Shown here: piece after piece, positions 16,610-24,939 of the stretch
Position numbering within the stretch: the stretch's first letter is position 1
Layout: the number at the start of each line of letters is the position of its first letter
DNA from: Micromonospora sp. WMMD812
Lineage (GTDB): Bacteria > Actinomycetota > Actinomycetes > Mycobacteriales > Micromonosporaceae
Assembly: GCF_027497215.1 (NCBI RefSeq)
Contig: NZ_CP114904.1
Coordinates: 248,001 to 312,000, forward strand
Direction: 5' to 3'
Length of the DNA stretch: 64,000 nucleotides
Translations under genes and position numbers: made by a program
The notes under the pieces: generated by a model
What the model was told of the DNA's origin: nothing
Databases searched by the model: none
Seen by the model: the letters and a program-made list of their open reading frames with translations, nothing else

Positions 16610-16930
16610 ATGAGTCGACCGGTGACCCGGTTCGCCGCCGTCCTGGCGGCCACGGTGGTGGCGGCCCCGCTCGGGGCGAGCGCCGCGCACGCCGACCCGG
16701 TGGTGCCCCGGCACGCCGTGGTCATCTGCCAGACCGCCAGCTTCTACGCCAACTACGACTCCGCCGGCGGCCCGCACGGCCTGAAGCGGGTGCTGGAGTA
16801 CGGCAACAAGATCGGCCACACCCCCGGCGCCCACCCCGTCTACAACGGCTGGGCGGCGGCCTTCGACTTCGGTCCGAACGACTGGGGTTACCTGCGCATC
16901 GAGTGCATCGGAGGGTACGACTCGTGGTGA
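16610..16930 (+). CDS. Small secreted protein, SH3-like
   Basis: A 106-aa protein with a Sec signal peptide (MSRPVTRFAAVLAATVVAAPLGASAAHA, cleavage about residue 28). The mature part has two cysteines (VVICQTASFYANYD and RIECIGGYDSW) framing a probable SH3-like beta barrel. A GGAGG lies just upstream of the ATG. The stop overlaps the GTG of the next gene (GTGA), which encodes another small secreted protein of similar layout. Function unknown. Confidence 0.7.
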   Translation: MSRPVTRFAAVLAATVVAAPLGASAAHADPVVPRHAVVICQTASFYANYDSAGGPHGLKRVLEYGNKIGHTPGAHPVYNGWAAAFDFGPNDWGYLRIECIGGYDSW

Positions 16931-17211
16931 GGATCCGACGGCGGGTCGGCGTGGTGGTCGTGGTGGCGATCCTGGCGGCCGCCGCGCCGGCCGGGCCCGC
17001 GCGCGCGGCGAACGGCACCATCGGCGAGCGGGAGACCGTCTGCGCCGCCGACCTGTTCGTCCGCACCCAGCCGAACGGCGCCTGGATGGGGACGCTGTAC
17101 CAGGGCCAGACCTTCCTCGTCGAGGGGCCGCGCAGCGGCGGCTACGTCTACGGCTTCGCGTACGGGCACATCAACCGGCGCGGCTGGGTCCAGGACGGCT
17201 GGTTCTGCTGA
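16927..17211 (+). CDS. Small secreted SH3-like protein
   Basis: A 94-aa exported protein translated from the GTG that overlaps the upstream stop by 4 bases. The signal peptide runs to about residue 28 (VVVVVAILAAAAPAGPARA). The mature domain (ETVCAADLFVRTQPNGAWMGTLYQGQTFLVEG...GWVQDGWFC) has the strand order of a bacterial SH3 domain, with a Cys near each end that could form a disulfide. Paired with the previous gene, possibly by old tandem duplication. Its role might be cell-wall or surface binding, which is inference. Confidence 0.7.
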   Translation: MRIRRRVGVVVVVAILAAAAPAGPARAANGTIGERETVCAADLFVRTQPNGAWMGTLYQGQTFLVEGPRSGGYVYGFAYGHINRRGWVQDGWFC

Positions 17212-17321
17212 CCCACCCCACGCCCGGGAACTGAGCCCGTTCCGCCTCCGCGACCCGTCTCCAGCCGCGACAGTGGAGGCGGGGCGCCGGCAGGTCGCCG
17301 GGGGACGGCGGGGGGTGCGAC

Positions 17322-18911
17322 GTGAAGGGGGGTGTGGAAGCACTCGTCCTGCTCGTGGTGCTGGGTGCCACCGTCCTCGTCGGCACCACGATCGGAGGGC
17401 GCTACCGCGTCGCGCCGCCGGTCCTGCTCATCGGCATGGGTGCGCTGCTGGCCCTCATCCCACCGCTGTCGCACGTGGTGCTCGAGCCCGAGGTCGTGCT
17501 GGTGCTCTTCCTGCCGGCGATCCTCTACCGCGAGGCGCTGACCACCAGCCTGCGGGAGATCCGGAACAATCTCGGGGTCATCGCCCTGCTCGCGGTGGTG
17601 CTCGTGGGGCTCACGATGTTCACCGTGTCGATCACCGCGCAGGCGTTCGGCGTCAATCCGGCGGCGGCCTGGGTGCTCGGCGCCGTGTTGGCGCCGACCG
17701 ACGCCGCCGCGGTCTCCGGCCTCGCGAAGCGGATGCCCCGCCGGCTGCTCACCACCCTGCACATGGAGAGCCTGATCAACGACGGCACGGCGCTGGTGCT
17801 CTTCGCCGTCACGGTCGGCCTGCTCGCCGGTGGCACGGTGCCGACACCGCTGCACCTTGTCGGAGAACTCAGCCTCTCGTTCGTCGGTGGCATCGCCGCC
17901 GGGCTGGCGGTCGGCCTCATCGTGGTCATGGTGCGCCGGCACATCGACGACCCGCTACGGGAGGGCGCGCTCAGCGTCCTCACCCCGTTCGCCGCGTTCC
18001 TGCTCGCGGAGGAGATCCACGCCAGCGGGGTGCTGGCGGTGGTGGTGGCCGGTCTGGTGCTCGCCTACGCGGGCCCACGGGTGATCCGGGCCCCGTCCCG
18101 GGTGCTGGCCCTCGGATTCTGGGACCTCTCCACCTTCATCATCAACGGTGGACTGTTCGTGCTGCTCGGGATGCAGATCCCCCGCGCGGTCCGCAGCGTC
18201 AGCAGCGTCTCGCCCCACCGTGCGCTCGTCATCGCGATAGTGGTCACCCTCGTGGTGGTCGCGACCCGGCTGGCGTGGGTGTTGTTCACCCCGTACCTGT
18301 TCCGGCTGTTCTACCGCGGCGAGTCGGCGCGCGAGAACCGGATCTCGTGGCGGGTGCGGACCGTCGCCGGGTGGGCCGGCTTCCGCGGCGCCGTGTCCCT
18401 CGCGGCGGCGCTGGCGGTGCCGCTGGCCATGTCGAGCGGCCAACCCGTCCGGGAACGCGATCTGATCATCTTCTGTACCGCGGTGGCGATCCTGTCGATC
18501 ATGCTGGTGCAGGGCACCACCCTGCCGCTGGTGGTCCGCTGGGCCGGCCTCGTCGGCGACCAGCAGCGCGTCGACGAGGTGCGGCAGGCCCGGATCCAGG
18601 CCGGCAAGGTGGGCCTGGCGGCGCTGCCCGAGGTGGCCGCCGAGGTCGGCGCCGGCGAGGACGTGGTCAGCCGCGTGCGGACCGACTACGAGGCGCTGCT
18701 CGAGGACGTCCGCGCCGCCGAGCAGGAGGAGGGGCTGCCGCGGGTCCGCGAACTCGAGCGGCAACTACGGCTCGGCCTGCTCGAACGCAAACGTCGGGAG
18801 ATCACCCGGATGCGGGACGCCAACGAGATCGACGACGTGGTGCTGCGCGACCTCCAGGCCGTCATGGACATCGAGGAGATCCGACTGCTCGGACCCACCG
18901 CGTCGGAGTAG
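17322..18911 (+). CDS. Na+/H+ antiporter, CPA1 (NhaP) family
   Basis: A 529-aa membrane protein starting at the GTG at 17322 after a G-rich stretch. About 12 hydrophobic segments fill the first 410 residues. Diagnostic CPA1 segments are LGAVLAPTDAAAVSGL (the ND-type ion site region), MESLINDGTALVLF and TVAGWAGFRGAVSLAAALAVPL. The last 110 residues are a charged cytoplasmic helix-rich tail. It exchanges Na+ or K+ for protons in pH or salt balance. It stands alone and ends at a strong hairpin. Confidence 0.92.
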   Translation: MKGGVEALVLLVVLGATVLVGTTIGGRYRVAPPVLLIGMGALLALIPPLSHVVLEPEVVLVLFLPAILYREALTTSLREIRNNLGVIALLAVVLVGLTMFTVSITAQAFGVNPAAAWVLGAVLAPTDAAAVSGLAKRMPRRLLTTLHMESLINDGTALVLFAVTVGLLAGGTVPTPLHLVGELSLSFVGGIAAGLAVGLIVVMVRRHIDDPLREGALSVLTPFAAFLLAEEIHASGVLAVVVAGLVLAYAGPRVIRAPSRVLALGFWDLSTFIINGGLFVLLGMQIPRAVRSVSSVSPHRALVIAIVVTLVVVATRLAWVLFTPYLFRLFYRGESARENRISWRVRTVAGWAGFRGAVSLAAALAVPLAMSSGQPVRERDLIIFCTAVAILSIMLVQGTTLPLVVRWAGLVGDQQRVDEVRQARIQAGKVGLAALPEVAAEVGAGEDVVSRVRTDYEALLEDVRAAEQEEGLPRVRELERQLRLGLLERKRREITRMRDANEIDDVVLRDLQAVMDIEEIRLLGPTASE

Positions 18912-18935
18912 CGCCCGCCGGATCGGGGTACGCGG

Positions 18936-19003
18936 CGACCACGCGGTTGTGGTGGGGGCGGACGGCGCGAACCGCCGTACCCGGCACCACAACCGCGTGG
19001 TCG
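18936..19003. terminator. Large perfect inverted repeat between convergent genes
   Basis: A 19-bp perfect inverted repeat (18936-18954 against 18985-19003; arm CGACCACGCGGTTGTGGTG) flanks a 30-base loop. It lies between the antiporter (+) and the beta-helix protein (-), so it can terminate both. The arm is longer than needed for a terminator, so it could also be a dispersed palindromic repeat. Confidence 0.65.
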
Positions 19004-19020
19004 ACCGCGACGGGCGTCGG

Positions 19021-21063
19021 CTACCAGCGGGTGGGCGGTGGTGGGGGCACCACCGGTGGGCGGTCGTCGCAGGTGATGGTGTTCGGCAACTGCCAGTCGG
19101 CGAGCCAGCCCCCGTCGTTGCCGCCGAGATCGGTCAGGCCGAACTCGGAGCCGGCCGGGGTGAAGTGGAACGACCCGCAGTTGTTGACCCCGACCGCGCC
19201 CACGTTCCGGGCGTCCACGTTCTGGAAGGACGCGGCACCGGCGGTCCGGGCGCTCACCACCGACGTCCCGGTTCCGTCGACGCGGATGTCACGGAAGTGC
19301 ACGTTGTCGATCGAGTAGAGGTCCTTCACCGACCACTCGCTGACCAGCATGATCGCGTTGTAGGTGCTGTCCAGGTACGCGTCACCCACCACCTCGATCC
19401 GCGCGTCGATGCTGCGGTCGAGCGCGTAGAGCCAGATGGCGCCGAGACCGATGTTCCAGTTCAGCTCGTACGTGCCGGCGCGGGCCGTGGTGTTGCCGGT
19501 GATCCACAGGTGCCCGGTGAACGGCTCCGCGCCGAAGCGGGAGCCGACCTGCAGGGCGCTGCCCTCGCGGACCGGGTCGGCGACCAGGTTGTTCGAGACG
19601 GTGTTGTCCGTGCCGCCGTAGATCGCGATGCCGTTGGCCAGCACCGGCGACTGCACGGTGTTGTGGTCGAAGGTGTTGCGCGCGTTCGCCGTCGCCTCGG
19701 ACCACATGGCCAGGCCGTCGTCCCCGGTGTTGCGGACGAAGTTGTGCGCGACCAGCGAGTCGGTCACGCCGGTGTGGAAGTTCAGCGCGTCCGCGATCTG
19801 GTCGACGACGATGTTGTTGGTGACCCGGACGTTGCGCATCGGGCCGTCGAACCACAGGCCCACCTTGGTGTGCCGGATGTGCAGGCCGTCGATGGTGGAG
19901 TCGCTCATCGCGCCGCCGATGCCGTTGACCTGGTCGGTGTCGATCCGCTCCCGCACGTCGCCCTCGATGGCGAAGCCGGAGAGGTGCACGTCGCGGCTGC
20001 CGCCGTCGGCGGCGTCCCGGCCGTAGAAGCCGACGCCGGTGTGCACCGAGCCGTCCGGCGCGGGGTTCGGCAGGGTGACCTCGCGACCCTTGATGATCGT
20101 GTACCAGTTGCCGGCGCCCTCGATCGTCACGTCGTCGACGATGATGTGCCGGTTGACCTGGAAGGTGCCGGGCGGCAGGTAGACGTCCAGCCCGGTGCGC
20201 CGGGCGAAGGCGATGGCCCGTTCGATCGCCGGGGCCGAGTCCCGCCGGCCGGTGGGGTCGGCGCCGAAGGCCAGCACGTTCGCGGCGAGCAGCCGCACCC
20301 GGGGCGGGGCGACCAGCTCGGAGTCGAGCAGGTCGATGACCGTCCACGCGGCGTTGCTGCCGGCCGGCGCGGTGAGCCGGATCCGGTCGCCCGCCCGGTA
20401 GGTGCGGCCGAGCAGCAGGCGCTGCTCGTCGTAGAAGTGGCTGGGTCGGAACGGCTTCTGGATGGTCGGGTACGGAGAGGTGGCGGCGGGGACGCAGGAG
20501 CACTCGGTGATCCACCAGTCCGGGTGCAGCAGGTCGGCATCGGGGTCGTTGCTGAAGGGGTACTGGTTGTAGAGCCAGGCGTACTCCGAGGTGAGCGTCA
20601 TGCTCCGGACCCGTTTGCCGTTGACCGCCACGTCCAGCGGCGCGGTGATGCCGCCGCCGGAGGGCGCGTCCGGGATGCTGTAGCGCACGGTGATGGCGTT
20701 GGCCGCCGCCGGCAGGGTGAACTCGACGTGCCGGCCGGGGACCAGCTTGACCGCACGCCGTCCGGAGGCCTCCGACGGCAGCGTGTACGCCGTCCGGTCC
20801 GGGCCGATGACCTCGCCGTTCGTCACCGCGTTCTCCGCCTCCTGCTCCAGGAAGCCGACCCGGGCGCCCTTGCCGGCGACCAGTTGCGGATCGAGGGCGG
20901 CCCGGGTCACCACCGGAGCGGGCGCGGTACCGTGCTTGCCGGTGGCGGCGGCCGGTGCCCCGGCCAGGATGCCGACGGCGGTGACGAGCGCCGTGGCGGC
21001 GGCGACCGCCGCGGTGGATCGGCGTCGGGTGCGCGGCAGCGCTGCGCGGATGCTTCGGTTCAT
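19021..21063 (-). CDS. Secreted right-handed beta-helix glycosidase/lyase-like protein
   Basis: A 680-aa exported protein from the ATG at 21063, with a twin-arginine-rich long signal to about residue 42 (ending PAAATG). Residues about 75-250 form a CBM35-like beta-sandwich (GRHVEFTLPAAANAITVRYSIPD). The rest is a pectate-lyase-type parallel beta-helix (VLAFGADPTGRRDSAPAIERAIAFARRTGLDVYLPPGTFQVNR, then many N-rich rungs such as VTNNIVVDQIADALNFHTG). The combination resembles GH87-like alpha-1,3-glucanases, but I cannot fix the family. Downstream of the GH71/99-like gene with a 63-bp gap, so probably one operon for an extracellular polysaccharide. Confidence 0.8.
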   Translation of the reverse strand: MNRSIRAALPRTRRRSTAAVAAATALVTAVGILAGAPAAATGKHGTAPAPVVTRAALDPQLVAGKGARVGFLEQEAENAVTNGEVIGPDRTAYTLPSEASGRRAVKLVPGRHVEFTLPAAANAITVRYSIPDAPSGGGITAPLDVAVNGKRVRSMTLTSEYAWLYNQYPFSNDPDADLLHPDWWITECSCVPAATSPYPTIQKPFRPSHFYDEQRLLLGRTYRAGDRIRLTAPAGSNAAWTVIDLLDSELVAPPRVRLLAANVLAFGADPTGRRDSAPAIERAIAFARRTGLDVYLPPGTFQVNRHIIVDDVTIEGAGNWYTIIKGREVTLPNPAPDGSVHTGVGFYGRDAADGGSRDVHLSGFAIEGDVRERIDTDQVNGIGGAMSDSTIDGLHIRHTKVGLWFDGPMRNVRVTNNIVVDQIADALNFHTGVTDSLVAHNFVRNTGDDGLAMWSEATANARNTFDHNTVQSPVLANGIAIYGGTDNTVSNNLVADPVREGSALQVGSRFGAEPFTGHLWITGNTTARAGTYELNWNIGLGAIWLYALDRSIDARIEVVGDAYLDSTYNAIMLVSEWSVKDLYSIDNVHFRDIRVDGTGTSVVSARTAGAASFQNVDARNVGAVGVNNCGSFHFTPAGSEFGLTDLGGNDGGWLADWQLPNTITCDDRPPVVPPPPPTRW

Positions 21064-21126
21064 CAAGGACTCATCTCTGTTCGGCGGTGGGCGGCGCGGC
21101 GCGCCGGCGTACGCCGGCCGCCGCGG

Positions 21127-23508
21127 TCAGGCGGCGTAGACCTCGAGCTGGGAGAGCTGGCCTGCGGGCCAGCCGGTGTTGCCGGTGACCTGGACCCGCA
21201 CGTGGCGGGTGGCGGTCGCGGCGAAGGTCAGCGTCACCTGGTTGCCGGTCGCCGGGTCGAACAGCCGGCCCGCCGAGGCGACGAGGGTGCTCCAACTCGT
21301 GCCGTCCGCGCTGCCCTGCACCGAGAGCGTCTGGGTCCGGGTCTGCCAGGCCGGCGACGGGGGCAGCCGCAGCACGACGCGCCCGACCGTGGTGGGGGCG
21401 CCGAGGTCGACCCGCACCCACTGCGGGAAGGCGTTGTTGGCGCTCTCCCAGTAGGTGTCCGGGTTGCCGTCGACGGTGTTTGCGCTGCCGTAGCTCTGGG
21501 TGTGGCTGCTCTCCGCGGTCGGCCGGCCCCGCGCCAGGTCGGTCTGGGCGGTCGGGTTGGTGGTCGCGGTGACCGCGTTCGAGGGCGCGGACGGGGTGCC
21601 GCCGGTGTCCAGGGCGATGACGGTGAAGGTGTACGTGGTGGCCGGGGTGAGTCCGCTGACGGTGGCCGAGGTGCCGGTGACCGAGGCGACCGTCTGGCCG
21701 CCCTGGCGGACCTGGTAGCCGGCGATCCCGTCGGCGTCGGTCGAGGCGGTCCAGGCCAGCGACACGCTGGTCGCGGTGCGCCCGGTCACCGACAGGTTGC
21801 CCGGGGCGGTCGGCGGGGAGGGGTTGCTCCCGGTGGCGGCGTACACCTCGACCTGGGCCAGTTGCGCGGCGGGCCAGGCGGTGTTGCCGGTGACGGTCAC
21901 CCGGACGTGGCGGGCGACGGTGGCCGGCACCGTGATCGTGGCCGTGTTGCCGGCTGCCGGGTCGAAACGGATCCCGGCCGGCGCGGCCAGCGTGGTGAAC
22001 GTGGCGCCGTCGGCGCTGCCCTGCACCGACAGCGTCTGGGTACGCGCCTCCCAACCGGTGGGCAGGGCGAGGATGAGCCGGTTCACCGCGTGGCTGGCCC
22101 CGAGGTCGACCTGCCACCACTGCGGGAACGCGTTGTTGGTGCCCTCCCAGTAGCTGCCCCGGTCGCTGTCGACGGCGTTACCGGCCGCGAACGGGCCGTT
22201 CTGGCTGCTCGCCGTGGCGGGCCGGCCGGCGGCCAGGTTGCCGCTCGGCGGCGGCCCGCCACCGACGACCGGGGGAGTGGGCCGGACCGGCGTGAGTGCG
22301 AGCTGGCCCTTGAGCATCTTGCCGCCGTCGGCGGTGATCCGCAGGTAGTAGTCGGCGGAGCAGACGGTGCCGTCCTCGTCGAGCGCCCGGATTCCGGCGC
22401 CGGCGGGCGTGGTCGCCTGCGTCTCGCTGGTCTTCGCGATCTGGTTGCCCTCGTTGTACTCGTCGAACATCGAGACGTAGAGGCCCTGCGAGCCGAGACG
22501 GATCATGTTGTAGAGGTGCCGCCAGTAGAAGTCGCCGTGCCGGCGGTGCCCGGCCGACAGGTCGCCCGGCATGACGCAGGGCTGGTAGTCGATGCCGTGG
22601 GCGACGCAGTCGGCCAGGTCGGGGATGTTGACGTTGGTGTAGTAGTCGTCCAGGCCCTGCAGCGTGGTGGCGCGCCAGATCATCCACGGCGAGATCATGT
22701 GGAAGGCGTGGTAGACCTCGGAGAAGCCGGGCCGGGAGTCCTCGACGCCGCGTCGCCAGTGGGTGGGGACGCCGCCGATGACGTAGCACCCCTGCGCCTT
22801 GAACCAGTTGACCACGTCGAGGCAGGGCTCCGGGGCGAACGGGCGACTGGGTTCGCTGAACCCGAAGCCCCAGATGCAGACCACCGGCTTGCCGTTCTGC
22901 CGGGCGTACGCCGGTGACGCGGTGTGTGCCGACATCTTGGTCGTCCAGTCCTGCTTGATCTGGGACTGCATCGCCGTCCAGTCGGTGACGTCGTACATGA
23001 TGTAGAACTTGCGCCCGAACCGCTCGGCCGCGCCGCGGACCTTCACCGCCATCGCGTCGCGGGTCGGCCCCTCGTCGCCGAACGGGTTGAACCGCTGCAA
23101 CGCCGCGGTGTCGCAGCCGTACTCCTGCATCCAGCGGAAGTGGGTGTCCACGGTCTGCTGGTCGTAGGACGAGAAGAGCTGGGCGGGCTGGCCGTTGCCG
23201 AGGTTGGGGTAGGCCGTGGTGTAGCCGTGGGCGTACTCGCGCATGTCCGGCCAGGAGATGATGGTGGTGTTGGCCGGTGACGGAGGCTGGAACCGGTCCC
23301 GGCTCCAGTGCCACCAGCCGCCGATCGGTGCGCCGTCGCCTGGGCAGCTGAACCAGCCCTGGTAGCCGACGGTGATCTTGCCGACCACGTCACCGGGCGG
23401 ACTGGCCGCGACGGCGGGCCGGGCGAGGGTGGGAGCCAGGTCGGGGAGCGCGGCGAGCGCGGACCCCGCCGCCACGGACCCGATCAGTGAGCGGCGGGTG
23501 AGCGCCAT
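21127..23508 (-). CDS. Secreted GH71/99-like glycoside hydrolase with two discoidin (CBM32) domains and one Fn3 domain
   Basis: A 793-aa protein starting at the ATG at 23508 with GAAGGAG upstream. It has a Tat signal (TRRSLIGSVAAGSALAAL). The catalytic region, about residues 45-400, matches GH71/99-like proteins: KITVGYQGWFSCPGDGAPIGGWWHW, RFNPFGDEGPTRDAMAVKV, YIMYDVTDWTAM and LYVSMFDEYNEGNQI. Then come an F5/8-type C domain (about 445-570), a fibronectin type III domain (about 580-665) and a second F5/8-type C domain to the end; the two discoidin copies are clearly duplicated (YWEGTNNAFPQWWQVDLGA and YWESANNAFPQWVRVDLGA). It likely attacks a fungal or plant polysaccharide. Confidence 0.87.
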   Translation of the reverse strand: MALTRRSLIGSVAAGSALAALPDLAPTLARPAVAASPPGDVVGKITVGYQGWFSCPGDGAPIGGWWHWSRDRFQPPSPANTTIISWPDMREYAHGYTTAYPNLGNGQPAQLFSSYDQQTVDTHFRWMQEYGCDTAALQRFNPFGDEGPTRDAMAVKVRGAAERFGRKFYIMYDVTDWTAMQSQIKQDWTTKMSAHTASPAYARQNGKPVVCIWGFGFSEPSRPFAPEPCLDVVNWFKAQGCYVIGGVPTHWRRGVEDSRPGFSEVYHAFHMISPWMIWRATTLQGLDDYYTNVNIPDLADCVAHGIDYQPCVMPGDLSAGHRRHGDFYWRHLYNMIRLGSQGLYVSMFDEYNEGNQIAKTSETQATTPAGAGIRALDEDGTVCSADYYLRITADGGKMLKGQLALTPVRPTPPVVGGGPPPSGNLAAGRPATASSQNGPFAAGNAVDSDRGSYWEGTNNAFPQWWQVDLGASHAVNRLILALPTGWEARTQTLSVQGSADGATFTTLAAPAGIRFDPAAGNTATITVPATVARHVRVTVTGNTAWPAAQLAQVEVYAATGSNPSPPTAPGNLSVTGRTATSVSLAWTASTDADGIAGYQVRQGGQTVASVTGTSATVSGLTPATTYTFTVIALDTGGTPSAPSNAVTATTNPTAQTDLARGRPTAESSHTQSYGSANTVDGNPDTYWESANNAFPQWVRVDLGAPTTVGRVVLRLPPSPAWQTRTQTLSVQGSADGTSWSTLVASAGRLFDPATGNQVTLTFAATATRHVRVQVTGNTGWPAGQLSQLEVYAA

Positions 23509-23590
23509 GTCGACCGCTCCTTCGGGGGTAGGAGGGAATTGACGGCCATCATGCCAGCCATCGACACAGCACCGCAATACTTTGACTGCT

Positions 23591-23622
23591 CTCTGAAAGA
23601 TCGCGGCTACGACTCTGTAAGA
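23591..23622. promoter_or_regulatory. Phased direct repeats in a divergent promoter region
   Basis: CTCTGAAAGA (23591-23600) and CTCTGTAAGA (23613-23622) are direct repeats 22 bp apart, two helical turns, in an AT-richer stretch between divergent genes. An upstream TTTGACT could be a -35 element. A regulator could bind here; none is identified. Confidence 0.35.
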
Positions 23623-23698
23623 AGTGGATGGTAAGGGTCCCGGCGGACCGTGGGCCGTAACGTCGGTCGGGGACGGGCGGCGGGGCCGGGTGGGCGCG

Positions 23699-24889
23699 AT
23701 GGCGATGGCAGCGGGTGGTGACGCCGAGGCGGCGGCTTCCCTCGCGCGGGCGCGGGGCCGCCCGGCCTTCCTCGAACTCTTCTTCGACCTGGTCTACGTC
23801 TTCGCGCTGATCTCCCTCGTGAAGACGCAGGCCGAGAACCTGACCTGGACCGGTGTGGTCGGAACGCTGGTGCTGCTGCTCGCGTTCACCCTGGTCTGGG
23901 CGATCACCACGTGGGCCGCGGACAGCCTCGACCTCTCCCGGCCGCTGGTCCAGGTGCAGCTCATCGCGGTGGCGGCGGCCAGCCTGTTGCTGGCGGCCGC
24001 GACGCCCCAGGCGTACGACGGGCGGGGCTTGCTCTTCGCGGTCACCTACCTGACCATCCACCTCGGCTCGTCCAGCTACTACCTGCTGTTCGACCGGAAG
24101 GCGCCCGAGCCGCGGCGCAGCGGCCGGATCTTCTTCTGGTACACGATCGTCGCCGTCGCCTGGGTCGGCGGAGGACTGGCCGGCGGCCCCGTCCGCCTGG
24201 CGCTCTGGGCGACGGCCGTGACGGTGGAGTACACCGCCGCCTCACTCGGCTGGCCGGTGCCCCGGTTCGGGCGCTCGCAGCCGCAGGAGTGGCGGCTGGT
24301 CGGTGAGCGGGTGGCCGAGCGGTACCGGCAGTTCGTCATCATCGCGCTCGGCGCGGCGCTCTTCGTCCTCGGGACGAGGTTCAGCCTGAACGACGGGGCG
24401 AGCCACGTTGTCGCCCTGGTGGTGATGTTCACGGGCGTGGTGCTGATGTGGCGGATCTACATCTACCGCGCGGGGGAGCTGCTGACCGAAGCGATCGCCC
24501 GGGCGACGAACCCGTCGCTGCTCACCCAGTTCGCGGCGGTCACCCATCTGATCATGGTGGCCGGCATCGCCGGGATGGCGGTCACCAGCCACCTGGTCGT
24601 GGTCCGCCCGTTCGGGCCGACGCCGCCGTCGTGGGCCGCGGTGATCCTCGGTGGACCGGCGCTCTTCCTGATCGGCCGCGGGGTGCTCGACTACACGGTG
24701 TTCGCAAGGATCTCCCGGTCCCGGCTCGTCGGGCTGGCGCTGCTGGCCGCCGTGGCGCCGGTCGCGACACGCCTGCCGCCGGTCGGGGTCGCCCTGCTCG
24801 CCGTGATCGTCCTGCTGCTCATCGCCGCGGCGAACCTGGTGAGCACCCGCAGGCACGCCCGGACGCCCAGGCCACCCGCGCGCCGCTGA
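23699..24889 (+). CDS. Low temperature requirement protein A (LtrA) family membrane protein
   Basis: About 396 aa if started at the ATG at 23699 (a start further upstream at 23624 is open but lacks conserved sequence). The LtrA signature FLELFFDLVYVFALISL is near the N-terminus, followed by about ten membrane helices. The last is ALLAVIVLLLIAAANL, and then a basic tail. The conserved central GERVAERYRQFVIIALGAALFVLG matches the family E-R-x-x-x-F-x-I-I-x-L-G motif. LtrA was named from a cold-sensitive Listeria mutant; the biochemical role is unknown. A paralogue converges on it. Confidence 0.83.
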   Translation: MAMAAGGDAEAAASLARARGRPAFLELFFDLVYVFALISLVKTQAENLTWTGVVGTLVLLLAFTLVWAITTWAADSLDLSRPLVQVQLIAVAAASLLLAAATPQAYDGRGLLFAVTYLTIHLGSSSYYLLFDRKAPEPRRSGRIFFWYTIVAVAWVGGGLAGGPVRLALWATAVTVEYTAASLGWPVPRFGRSQPQEWRLVGERVAERYRQFVIIALGAALFVLGTRFSLNDGASHVVALVVMFTGVVLMWRIYIYRAGELLTEAIARATNPSLLTQFAAVTHLIMVAGIAGMAVTSHLVVVRPFGPTPPSWAAVILGGPALFLIGRGVLDYTVFARISRSRLVGLALLAAVAPVATRLPPVGVALLAVIVLLLIAAANLVSTRRHARTPRPPARR

Positions 24890-24939
24890 CGCCGACCGCG
24901 CCGACGCGGCTTGCCCGCCGGCGGGCGCCTCGCCGATGC

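Noticed and set aside
21104..21117. Perfect palindrome CCGGCGTACGCCGG as a terminator
   Set aside because: It has no loop and sits in GC-rich sequence where such palindromes are common; not enough to call.
18949..22917. Very long open plus-strand frame (over 1300 codons)
   Set aside because: It is antisense to the beta-helix and GH71/99-like genes, rich in Arg/Gly/Ala/Val with no domain, and arises from GC-rich codon bias.
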